Source: Mariniblastus sp. | GTDB lineage: Bacteria > Planctomycetota > Planctomycetia > Pirellulales > Pirellulaceae | Assembly (NCBI GenBank): GCA_028823415.1 | Contig: JAPKBL010000005.1 | Location: forward strand, 19,574-83,573 | Reading direction: 5' to 3' | Length of the DNA: 64,000 nt | Part shown: piece by piece, positions 25,850 through 34,713 of the stretch | How the letters are laid out: each line of letters begins with the position of its first letter | Numbering within the stretch: position 1 is the stretch's first letter | Notes under the pieces: generated by a model | Told to the model about the DNA's origin: nothing | Databases searched by the model: none | What the model saw: the letters and a program-made list of their open reading frames with translations, nothing else | Position numbers and translations under genes: made by a program

Positions 25850-28306
25850 ATGAGAAACGTTACTTTAGTTGCTTTGTTTTTTTGTCTTTTTTCCGGGCTT
25901 AACGGCGCCGTGGAGGCCGAGACAATTCGCGGAAAAGTCGTCGACCGGTTTGGCAGGCCTGTGGAAGGCGTCATGGTTTCTGCAATTGATGATGCACATC
26001 GAAAATGGACATCGGTCTTTTCACAGAAAGATGGTTCGTTTGAAATTGCTGATTTACGAAATGTTGATCACAATATTCGCACTCGATTGATGGGACTGGC
26101 AGATGAGTGGATCAGCGGAGTTGCGGCAGGCACCGAAGATATGGTGATCCAAACGCGTCCGGCTATCGGCGAAGAATTGGAATTGCAACGTCCGGCAAAC
26201 AGTGCGTTCAGTATGCTCGATTTTGATAATCCTCGGGACAAACTGAATTTCAAGATGATGTGCTCGTACTGCCATCAGGTAGGCACGCTTGGGTTTCGAA
26301 CTCCTGAAAAACCAATTGACTGGGAAACCATGTTGCGCCGGATGGACGGTTTTGGAGGTCTTTATCCACATACCCAGGACACCATCATCGGTCGATTGAT
26401 GAATACTTATAAAGATGACGCGGTTGATGATTGGCCAGCCTTCGTTCCTCCTCCGGCACCGACAGGGATGGCAGCGGCAGCAACGATCACGATGTGGGAA
26501 ATGGACAAGCCTCTCGAAGGTTCATTCCATGACTTGGAAATAGGCCGTGATGGGAAGGTGTATGCAGTCAACATTAGCAGGCAGCGAATGATTGCGTTGG
26601 ATCCCAAATCAGGCAAGCAAGACGTGATTAAGTTTCCTGCGCGAGTGCACGCGCCCCATTCGATTGAAACCGCGAATGATGGAAGCCTATGGACGACAAT
26701 GTGTGCCAGCGGAAAGATGGCTCGTTACGACATTGAGACGGGAGAGTTTGAGGTCTACAGTAGTGCCGAGGCACCCAAGAAACGTGGTAATTATCCGCAC
26801 ACTCTGCGAATCAACCCGAAGGATCCTGAAGGCTTAATTTGGTACACCGATGCTGGATCGAATTCCTGTTTTTCACTCCATCCTGATACGCATGTCGTTA
26901 AGGAGTACAAATTGCTTAGTGCTGGGCAGGCGATCGGTGCTGGACGTGGAGAGTCGCGAGGGATCACGCCTTACGGGCTCGATTATTCACCAGTCGACGG
27001 CATGCTTTGGTATTCCAAACTCAATGGAAACCGGATCGGTCGAATCGATCCCAATGCGGAGGATGGTGATATTAAAGAATGGAACCCACCGTTTCGTGGA
27101 CCGCGGCGTTTGCACGTTGCCCCTGATGGAATGGTTTGGGTTCCCGGTTTTGGGTCGGGCGTGTTTGGTAAATTCGACCCCAATACTGAGTACTGGACTG
27201 TTTACGAATTGCCGGATTCTGAAAATCAAATTCCTTATGCTTTGAATGTCGACAAGGACGGAATCGTTTGGATTTGCGGTACGGGAAATGACACGATTAA
27301 TCGGTTCGATCCTGTAACGGAGACATTCGTTGAGTTTCGATTACCGACACGTGTGTCTTATACACGCGAGATTGAATTTGGCGATGATGGCAGCATTTGG
27401 ACGAGTACATCCGGGCCTGCGCGGCATATGGAGCGTGGCGTCGGGGCGGTGATTCGTATCTCGTTACCCGATGATTTGCCAGCCACGGGTGGTATTCGGT
27501 TAACACCAAAAGTTTATAAAGGCAATCACGACATCGGCAATCTCGCCACCGCTCCAAAGGTGGAACGCAAAATGGCCCCCGAGCGAGAACAACTATACGC
27601 AAAAATCGACGCCAACCCGTTACCCGATGCGTACAAAAAGATGCCTCACCAAAAGTGGGTCGACTCACGCCTGGCCGCCTTCCCAAAACACAAACGGAAC
27701 CTCGCGGGTACGCTGTGGAACGAGTTTCGAAAGACTCATCCGGATCGCAGGAACGACGGGCAGTTCTATGTGAAGATCATCGACTACATCATCAACAACA
27801 ACACGCCGGTAAAACGTCGCTTCGTGAAGAAGTGGCAACATCACTGGTTCGGCGACGCTCCGGATCGTCTGGGTAAACGAAATCTCGAACGAGGCCGCAT
27901 GGTGTTCGAGCAGGCGACCTGCAGCCGCTGTCACAACATCGGGCCTGGCGAGAAGAAACTTGGGCCAGATCTAACCGAGGTTACGAAACGTTTTCGTGGA
28001 TCAAAGCTATTGCAGCAAATCGTCAAGCCATCCGCTGAGATCCATAAGGATTTTCAAACTCAGATGATTCTTGGAGATGATGGTCGATTGAGGACAGGTT
28101 TAGTGGTCGAAGAAACCGAAGATGAAGTTGTCCTGATCCCCAATCTTTTGAAGCCCGACATTATCGAAAACATGAAGAAATCTTCGATTGAAGAACGTAA
28201 TACGGCGGATGTTTCGACGATGCCTGCGGGATTACTGGATACTTTTTCGGTTGAAGAAATTCTTGATCTCGTCGCCTTCATTGAGTCCACTGGATCTGGC
28301 AATTGA
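25850..28306 (+). CDS. Secreted two-heme protein with Vgb-like beta-propeller
   Basis: An 818-residue protein: signal peptide 1-23; a carboxypeptidase-regulatory-like domain at about 25-100 (IRGKVVDRFGRPVEGVMV); a heme site CSYCH at 138-142; a beta-propeller resembling virginiamycin-B lyase at about 220-545, with repeated ITPYGLDYSPVDGMLWYS-type blades; the helical linker shared with the previous gene at about 578-652; and a C-terminal c-type heme domain with CSRCH at 691-695, GPDLTEV, and VEEILDLVAFIES, of the Pirellula/Verrucomicrobium heme-binding type. It probably acts as a periplasmic electron carrier tied to oxidation of a sugar or other substrate. It starts 86 bases after the sulfatase fusion on the same strand, so it is likely the last gene of that operon. 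Domain calls are good; the electron partner is unknown. Confidence 0.8.
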   Translation: MRNVTLVALFFCLFSGLNGAVEAETIRGKVVDRFGRPVEGVMVSAIDDAHRKWTSVFSQKDGSFEIADLRNVDHNIRTRLMGLADEWISGVAAGTEDMVIQTRPAIGEELELQRPANSAFSMLDFDNPRDKLNFKMMCSYCHQVGTLGFRTPEKPIDWETMLRRMDGFGGLYPHTQDTIIGRLMNTYKDDAVDDWPAFVPPPAPTGMAAAATITMWEMDKPLEGSFHDLEIGRDGKVYAVNISRQRMIALDPKSGKQDVIKFPARVHAPHSIETANDGSLWTTMCASGKMARYDIETGEFEVYSSAEAPKKRGNYPHTLRINPKDPEGLIWYTDAGSNSCFSLHPDTHVVKEYKLLSAGQAIGAGRGESRGITPYGLDYSPVDGMLWYSKLNGNRIGRIDPNAEDGDIKEWNPPFRGPRRLHVAPDGMVWVPGFGSGVFGKFDPNTEYWTVYELPDSENQIPYALNVDKDGIVWICGTGNDTINRFDPVTETFVEFRLPTRVSYTREIEFGDDGSIWTSTSGPARHMERGVGAVIRISLPDDLPATGGIRLTPKVYKGNHDIGNLATAPKVERKMAPEREQLYAKIDANPLPDAYKKMPHQKWVDSRLAAFPKHKRNLAGTLWNEFRKTHPDRRNDGQFYVKIIDYIINNNTPVKRRFVKKWQHHWFGDAPDRLGKRNLERGRMVFEQATCSRCHNIGPGEKKLGPDLTEVTKRFRGSKLLQQIVKPSAEIHKDFQTQMILGDDGRLRTGLVVEETEDEVVLIPNLLKPDIIENMKKSSIEERNTADVSTMPAGLLDTFSVEEILDLVAFIESTGSGN

Positions 28307-28411
28307 AGCTCAGAGACCATTGGGTGCCGGGGATTACGCCAGCAGTTCCTCAACAACGTGCGCAGCTTCGACTTCCACTAACCACCGAATCCAGGAAAAA
28401 TTTGTCGTCTA

Positions 28412-31400
28412 TCAATCGCTCAGGAAGCGTTTAGGAGGCTGTTCACCTTTCGGCACGATGCAAATCTCCCTTAAATCAATGAGACAATCATTAAGATGTC
28501 CCTCCGGACTCAACATGACACGTTGCACTCCGGTCTTCAAATCTATCGTGCCGATCAATTTTTGCCGGTATTGGTCCCAAGTGCCCGTCGATTCGACATT
28601 TGAAATTATTTCAGCATTACCAAGCTCAAGGCGGTAAGAATTGTTTGCTGCCGATTTGGCAACCGCCCAGTCGAGATAGATATCATATTTGCCGGCAGCA
28701 ACGATCTCCACTTTCCATTCCGCACGATCATCTTCGCTCTGCCAAAATCCAAGGTTCCCATACCCTTGTTCATAAACAAGCGTTGGGCCGTAGACGAACG
28801 CCCGTGACGCGCGCAACCGCAGAACACCTGACCCCTCCTCGGGTAACACCAATTGCGGTTGATTACCTTCGAATTGTTTGGGTGGCTGTCTCCGCTCAAT
28901 AATATAGGCCACCAAATCGGCAAGCGCCTGTGGGTCGAGCGATGTTTCCAAACCCTGCGGCATCATTGATAAGGAGCTTCGGCGAAATCCTTCTTCTTCA
29001 ATATCCTTTTTAAGCAAGGTATAGACTTCTGAATTTTGCCCTAACAGCGTGACGCTAGTGGAAGTTTCCTGCTGTAACAAGCCGGTGAATTGCCGCCCAT
29101 CGGTCATAAGCACGATGTAATTATGATATTTATCCTCCACAGACCGCGCCGAATCAAGAATGTGGGTGGTCAGGAATTTGGGTGAAAGATCGGCCAATGC
29201 TGCAAGGTCGGGGCCAACCGCATGTCCCTGGCCAGCCAAACGGTGGCATTGAGAACACGTTTTTTCGAAATGGTGCTGGCCCTTGCCGGAGATTCCCCCT
29301 CGCCGAACGGCGGGAAGATAACGGTCAATCACAATCTGGCGTTCAATATTATGCTGGCGTTTTAGGAGTTGGCCAGCTCGGTCGGACAAGTCAGTATTCG
29401 GATGAGCCATCAACACCTGCGAATATGCAAGATTGATGTCGGTTGGTTGTATTGTCCCCTTTTCCACCGAGTCCAAAAGCACGCGCGTGCTGACCGGCCT
29501 TTGCAAATAAAGCCCCACCAAGCGATCTCGCGTCAACGGGCCGTACTGTGGCCAACCCCCTAACACTTTTTCCAAAGGCCTGGTTTCGTTTACCCGGCCA
29601 ATGCCTTGCAGCACAGATTGTTGCAAATCGCGTGGCGTCTGTGGTAACAGAAGCGACATCGCCAAACCGATATCGTTGGTTGCAAAATCAGGGTCACAAC
29701 TTAACAGGTTCAATGCCGCCGCCCTAAAATTTTGTGGCGTTTGGGGATCGATCAAGCAATCCCTCGCATGTATCCTCAAATCAGAAATCCATTGTCTTTT
29801 TTGGTCATCTAGGGTCAGCAAATCTACCGATTGTCCATTTTCCCGCAAAACCTGATCGATATCGGCCAGCGCATTCATTTGCCAAATTTCATATTCCCCG
29901 GACCCATTTTTCATCAACAGAGCCAATATCCCAACAACTGAATCGAGATCTCCCAACCCAAGTGATGTGCGGATTAATGATTGCAGCGGTAAACTTTTGG
30001 CTTCTAAAATACCCTCTGTTTCGATGACGCCAGCGAGAACATCGGCAGGCCGACTTTGGATGCTGCTAAGCGCTGCGGCGACAATATGGATATCCCCAGG
30101 GTGTTTGGCCAGAATTTTTCCGATTGTATTTCTCGCGATTGGATGATCCATTTCTCCAAGTGAACAGGCGAGTTGTAAGACAACCTGAGGCTCTTGTTCC
30201 ACTTCTTCCAGTCGCGCCAAAGCTTTGACTATCGATTCCAGGATTTGGGGCCCAACGGCCTCGTGACTCCGCAGCAGTGTTGCATCCTCTGTCTTGTTCG
30301 TCATTCGATCCGAATTGATGAATTGTTCCGCAATACGCACAGAGTGGCGACGGACAGCCGGATGAGAATCGAGCAACCCTTCTAAAATTTGTTCCATCGC
30401 GACCGTTTCGCGACCCGCTAGAACACAAAGAGCCGCCAACCGCTGGCATGGAATTTGACTTGTAGTAAATGTGATCGCCAAACTTTTGTCGACCGCTGGA
30501 TCCTTTTGCCACAGCAAAAGCCTGTGTGCAATATCTCGCTTTGTTCCGTTGGAATCGCCCAACTGATCAATCAATTGCCGTACTGAATACTTGGTCATAT
30601 CGGAAATCGGCTTTGGTTTTTGTTGGCGAGGAACGATTCGATAAATGCGGCCAAGTTGGTGTCCCTCCCGCAGATCTAAACTCTTTTCAAGAACATCATC
30701 AATCCATTCGGGATGTTCAATGACCGGACGATACATGTCGGTAATCCACAAACAACCATCTGGCCCGGTCCTTAAGGTGGTGGGGCGGAACCAGGAATCA
30801 TTGCTTCGCAAAAATTCCGTATTGGTCTCGTTGGGCGGTTTCCGCGTGCTTTTTCGAACGCCGTCTTTCTTTACCACCCTTCTGTGAATGAGGTTGTGAA
30901 CCGGTTCGCTGACGAACAGGTTTCCCGTGAGTGACTCCCCTAGAAAGTTGTCGCGATAAACCATTGTTCCACAGGCCGACGTGAATTGACTCGTCTGGCC
31001 CGCTGCCGGTGATTGATAACCGCTATAATGACTAAGGATGCGACTAGCGGGAAAAAGCCCCCACTGGCCACCTCGATCGATGTGCCGCAGACTCGGCGAC
31101 GTGACAAATGGATTGCGCTGCAGGTAGTGTTCATCCAGTACATACTGCATCATGGGGACGCTATTACTCGATCCCCACCAGTTTCCCCAACTGTCACGGC
31201 AACGTCCATGTTGCGTTTGCCCTGTTGTCGCCTCAATGCGGCCAGTGTCGGGCTTGATTCGCACGTCTCTCCCTTGGATATCTACCGTTTCATCGGTCTT
31301 AACAGAATGAATTTTGCCACCACTATCTCCATTGGCTAGGTAGACCCAATTGTCGAGTCCCCATCGCAATCCATTGACTCGATGCTGCTGATTTCCTTCG

Positions 31401-33649
31401 ACAAATCCTGTGAACCAAGATTCGCGCAGGTCCGCACGCCCATCACCGTCGGTATCTTCGAGATACCAGACATGAGGAGCTGCCGTAATGAGCACACCGT
31501 TTCGCCAAACCATCAAATCGGTTGGGAAATTGAGCCCCTCTGCAAAGAGACTGCTGCGATCATATCGCCCATCTCCGTTGCTGTCTTCGAGAATCCGAAC
31601 ACGACCACCCGGCTTCCCTTTTCCGTCAACACCCAGAGGATAGTCCGCCATTTCAACGACCCAGAGGCGACCATCTGCCCCCCAATCGATCGCAACCGGG
31701 TCTTGTACCATCGGTTCAGCCGCCACCAGTTCGACTCGGAATTCGGGTGCTACCTCAATTGATCGGCGCGAAGCCTCGGGTGTTCGCGGCTCCAAGGCCT
31801 GGTCTCCCATCAAATCGGAAAAGGAACGTCGCTCGACCAAGTCCGGCATCTGGCTGGTCGCTTCATTTTGCCACCAAACATGATTCCGGGAGACCCATGC
31901 ACCATTGTTAGTTCCATTAATTACGATAGGAGGTATGGCGCTGGAATCTGCCTGACGACCTTGCTGTGCCACACGACTCCACCCTTGCTCAAGAGAAGAG
32001 AACAAATGCAGTGAAAAATCTTTTTCATTTGAAAAAAGGACGTCGAGATGTCCATCCTGATCGACATCGACAAATCGCATCCCGGCATCCTTGCCATTGG
32101 CATCGACCAACTCCGTCGTGGCGGGAAGACCAAACGGAAGGGGCTTCCATGTGTTTCCCTCTCGATCCCAAGACAGCACTTGGCCAGGCTTATTGCCGGC
32201 GATCAACTCACACACTCCATCATTGTCGAGATCTCTTAACCGAACACCCAGGTCACGGCCATTACGGGCCGTGAATATTGGTTTGTCATCAAGCACCAGG
32301 CCATTGAGCATGGTTGTATCTTGATTCCATTTCCCATTGGAAAAATGCCAGATACCTGCCTGCTGTTCGTTGCGGACCAATAGACTCGCATTGCCATTTT
32401 TTTGAGCAATGAAGAATTCAACACCGGCCGGTCGTGTGAGCCCGTCTGCATCGGCTCGGACAATCTGAACGGGAAAATCCGATTCGTGCCATTTCTCAGT
32501 CTCGGGATCCCATAAACGTGTTCGTTGCAGTTCCGAATTTCCAATCACAACATCGAGAAACCCATCGTTATTCAGATCGATCAAACGGACACCATTGTCT
32601 CGACCTGCGTCATCCCGCAAAGGTTGTCCAGCGAGTAGATGGTTTTCCAGACGTTGTTGATATTCGTGAAAATTCAGAAACTTGATCCGATTGCCATGTT
32701 CTTCGATGGCATGATCGATGAACTCGATGATCTGGTCACTACTAATCCAGCCATGTGGATGAAAGACCAGAGACGTCGCCCCCTGTTTTAAAACGGTCGC
32801 ATCGAGCGCAATTTTCATGTCTGCCAGAGTGCGGGGATTGTACGACTGTTGTACGTTTTGACCTTCCCAATCACTTGGGACGAGACAGGGGACTTCCCAG
32901 CACAGCCGACCGATTACGTAGGGATACGGATAATCATCGATCGTATTTAGGTACGATGGGAAAGGAAGATAATGTCGAAAACGCGATTTGCCATCGGGTC
33001 GTGTTGCGATGTTGTCGGGCAAACTCGGATCGTCTGCAGAGAAGACGTGAAATACCGAGCTATCCATTCTGAGGAAATTACCCTCAGGTGTAGTTCGATT
33101 AAACACCTCCATCCAAAATCGTGGACTCGTCGAATTGATGGAATCACAACACGGCATCCGAAAAGCGATTGGCGAATTATTTGGAATATTCGCCATCAAG
33201 TCGACGCAACGTTCATAAGTACTGCGGGCGGTATCAAAGCTACGGTCGCGCAAGCATGGGCATGGATGGTCGATCGTGTGAACATCAAGGCTAAGACCCT
33301 GTTTGAGCCACGTCTGCAATTGCGGATCATCGGCGTGGATAGAATTCGTCAAAATACTCAACGGCATCCGGCCATCGATCTCTGCCAAGCGATTGAGAAT
33401 CGGACGCAAGAATGTTTCATAACGCGCCGTATCACGCATGTCGTCGATCGATAACACGATCACTCCTTGGACACCTTTTTCGCCCACCCACTGAGGCGTC
33501 ACCAATTTGGGGAAATTACGATGAACGTAGAAAGGATCGCAGGGGTCCGAGAGATAGGCCAACCGATTTCCATCGCCTCTGACTGGCGAGAACAAAATTC
33601 CGACAACCAGGCTGGTTGAAATAACGAGCTTTGCAAAAATCTTTAACAT
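28412..33649 (-). CDS. Giant secreted deacetylase / dehydrogenase / HEAT / heme protein
   Basis: A 1745-residue secreted protein of several modules: signal peptide (1-25); a polysaccharide-deacetylase-like domain at about 60-340 (GVIVLSIDDMRD with the metal Asp, LDVHTIDHPCPC, FRMPCCDS); FG-GAP repeats at about 355-560 (LIDLNNDGFLDVVIGN, LRDLDNDGVCELIAGN, FVDVDQDGHLDVLFSN); a planctomycete membrane-bound-dehydrogenase propeller at about 625-1015 (FRVELVAAEPMVQDP, NGLRWGLDNWVYLANGD); HEAT-like helical repeats at about 1030-1450; a c-type heme domain with CSQCH near 1466 followed by GHAVGPDL; and a beta-sandwich at about 1605-1735 that resembles a carbohydrate-binding module. The dehydrogenase-HEAT-heme part is common in planctomycetes; the added deacetylase and FG-GAP parts are not. 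It converges with the two-heme gene. A role in oxidising acetylated surface polysaccharide is my inference. Confidence 0.8.
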   Translation of the reverse strand: MLKIFAKLVISTSLVVGILFSPVRGDGNRLAYLSDPCDPFYVHRNFPKLVTPQWVGEKGVQGVIVLSIDDMRDTARYETFLRPILNRLAEIDGRMPLSILTNSIHADDPQLQTWLKQGLSLDVHTIDHPCPCLRDRSFDTARSTYERCVDLMANIPNNSPIAFRMPCCDSINSTSPRFWMEVFNRTTPEGNFLRMDSSVFHVFSADDPSLPDNIATRPDGKSRFRHYLPFPSYLNTIDDYPYPYVIGRLCWEVPCLVPSDWEGQNVQQSYNPRTLADMKIALDATVLKQGATSLVFHPHGWISSDQIIEFIDHAIEEHGNRIKFLNFHEYQQRLENHLLAGQPLRDDAGRDNGVRLIDLNNDGFLDVVIGNSELQRTRLWDPETEKWHESDFPVQIVRADADGLTRPAGVEFFIAQKNGNASLLVRNEQQAGIWHFSNGKWNQDTTMLNGLVLDDKPIFTARNGRDLGVRLRDLDNDGVCELIAGNKPGQVLSWDREGNTWKPLPFGLPATTELVDANGKDAGMRFVDVDQDGHLDVLFSNEKDFSLHLFSSLEQGWSRVAQQGRQADSSAIPPIVINGTNNGAWVSRNHVWWQNEATSQMPDLVERRSFSDLMGDQALEPRTPEASRRSIEVAPEFRVELVAAEPMVQDPVAIDWGADGRLWVVEMADYPLGVDGKGKPGGRVRILEDSNGDGRYDRSSLFAEGLNFPTDLMVWRNGVLITAAPHVWYLEDTDGDGRADLRESWFTGFVEGNQQHRVNGLRWGLDNWVYLANGDSGGKIHSVKTDETVDIQGRDVRIKPDTGRIEATTGQTQHGRCRDSWGNWWGSSNSVPMMQYVLDEHYLQRNPFVTSPSLRHIDRGGQWGLFPASRILSHYSGYQSPAAGQTSQFTSACGTMVYRDNFLGESLTGNLFVSEPVHNLIHRRVVKKDGVRKSTRKPPNETNTEFLRSNDSWFRPTTLRTGPDGCLWITDMYRPVIEHPEWIDDVLEKSLDLREGHQLGRIYRIVPRQQKPKPISDMTKYSVRQLIDQLGDSNGTKRDIAHRLLLWQKDPAVDKSLAITFTTSQIPCQRLAALCVLAGRETVAMEQILEGLLDSHPAVRRHSVRIAEQFINSDRMTNKTEDATLLRSHEAVGPQILESIVKALARLEEVEQEPQVVLQLACSLGEMDHPIARNTIGKILAKHPGDIHIVAAALSSIQSRPADVLAGVIETEGILEAKSLPLQSLIRTSLGLGDLDSVVGILALLMKNGSGEYEIWQMNALADIDQVLRENGQSVDLLTLDDQKRQWISDLRIHARDCLIDPQTPQNFRAAALNLLSCDPDFATNDIGLAMSLLLPQTPRDLQQSVLQGIGRVNETRPLEKVLGGWPQYGPLTRDRLVGLYLQRPVSTRVLLDSVEKGTIQPTDINLAYSQVLMAHPNTDLSDRAGQLLKRQHNIERQIVIDRYLPAVRRGGISGKGQHHFEKTCSQCHRLAGQGHAVGPDLAALADLSPKFLTTHILDSARSVEDKYHNYIVLMTDGRQFTGLLQQETSTSVTLLGQNSEVYTLLKKDIEEEGFRRSSLSMMPQGLETSLDPQALADLVAYIIERRQPPKQFEGNQPQLVLPEEGSGVLRLRASRAFVYGPTLVYEQGYGNLGFWQSEDDRAEWKVEIVAAGKYDIYLDWAVAKSAANNSYRLELGNAEIISNVESTGTWDQYRQKLIGTIDLKTGVQRVMLSPEGHLNDCLIDLREICIVPKGEQPPKRFLSD

Positions 33650-34081
33650 GCTTGCTTATTCTCCATAGTTCTTGCGCCTTACATGGGTATCTTGTTTCAG
33701 GTTGCGAGCGCCCCTTTAGGCGTCGACATCACCGTGATCGCATCTTGAACAACGTCTTCAGTGTCCGGACTAAGTTCCTGCTGGTTGTGGGCGTAGCTGG
33801 CGCTTGTGGTTCTTCCCTCACCTACAAATGAGTGAATGCAAAATAAAGCGTAACACAAAATGCAAAAAACATAGCATCCGTTTCGTGGCAATCCGCCTCG
33901 CCAGTGGGCAGCTGAAAACGGAGCCAATGATTTTAGCCACGTGCGGGTAGTCTGACGGACAGAAGTCACAATGGATGCAGGTTGAAATCGCCCGATATCG
34001 CTCAGGTGTGCGACAGCTCTCGCGAAACCTACCCAACGCAAGTTCGATATGACGAATTGGGGTCCGAAAGGAACCGGCCTG
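33650..34081. other. Gap between the giant protein gene and a small gene, no convincing feature
   Basis: 432 bases. Two overlapping minus-strand frames of 114 and 72 codons occur here, but their composition (Cys/Arg-rich, no motif) is not protein-like and neither has a clear ribosome site. The promoter of the giant gene should lie near 33660-33750. No repeat or RNA is evident. Confidence 0.5.
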
Positions 34082-34486
34082 TCACCTTTGGGGGGCCCGC
34101 GTTTTCTGCAAACTTTGATAGCGGGTAAGAATCAACGGCTCCAACCGCCCGGTTACTTTGGCAAGTATTGCGGAGTCCGGAAACGCGCTGCTATCGGCCA
34201 GATGGGTAATCAGCATCTCGATCTGGGCAAGCAGTCGATCGGCTTCATCGAATGCCTTACGCGAATCTCCCTGTTTGTAGCAATTAAATATGTACCGCAA
34301 TTTTGATTTGAAGTCGTCGATTGAAACCTGATCATCATCAAAAAATCGTCTCGCATCGAATTGACAGGACCGTAGAGCGGCTTTAACGGCTGCCGTGTTT
34401 TTGGAAACGATTGATTCCTTTACATGGTCCAATTCGCTGCGCATATTAAAAACCGCAAGGATTGAATCTTGATTGGTTTTTTTCAT
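34082..34486 (-). CDS. Small helical protein of unknown function
   Basis: A 134-residue protein without recognised domain. It is predicted largely helical and charged, with heptad-like leucines (for example LDHVKESIVSKNTAAVKAALRS and ADRLLAQIEMLITHLADS), no signal peptide and no membrane segment, so it is probably cytoplasmic. It lies alone between the DUF1592-cytochrome gene and the giant protein gene, on the same strand. The ATG at 34486 has no strong ribosome site. The smooth amino-acid composition argues for a real gene; the function is not known. Confidence 0.5.
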   Translation of the reverse strand: MKKTNQDSILAVFNMRSELDHVKESIVSKNTAAVKAALRSCQFDARRFFDDDQVSIDDFKSKLRYIFNCYKQGDSRKAFDEADRLLAQIEMLITHLADSSAFPDSAILAKVTGRLEPLILTRYQSLQKTRAPQR

Positions 34487-34713
34487 CGCTAGATCAGTTC
34501 ACGGCCTAGGAAGGTGGATTCGCTCGTCGGGCAATACCTTCGGACTTAGAAAGACGCGATGCAACCAATTTATCCGAAAATAATTTTGCCTCTTCAGAAT
34601 GGGTGATCACCAATCCAGTCTGTGATACCGGAGTAACGAGGCGGCCAACACCGGCCTGTCTACACGAAGGGCACTAGTCGAATTGACTGAGGCAAGTTGA
34701 CAGCGAACGGTAT

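Noticed and set aside
33697..34041. Minus-strand frame of 114 codons in the gap before the giant protein gene
   Set aside because: Cys/Arg-rich, no motif, no ribosome site, and a second overlapping frame is equally long.
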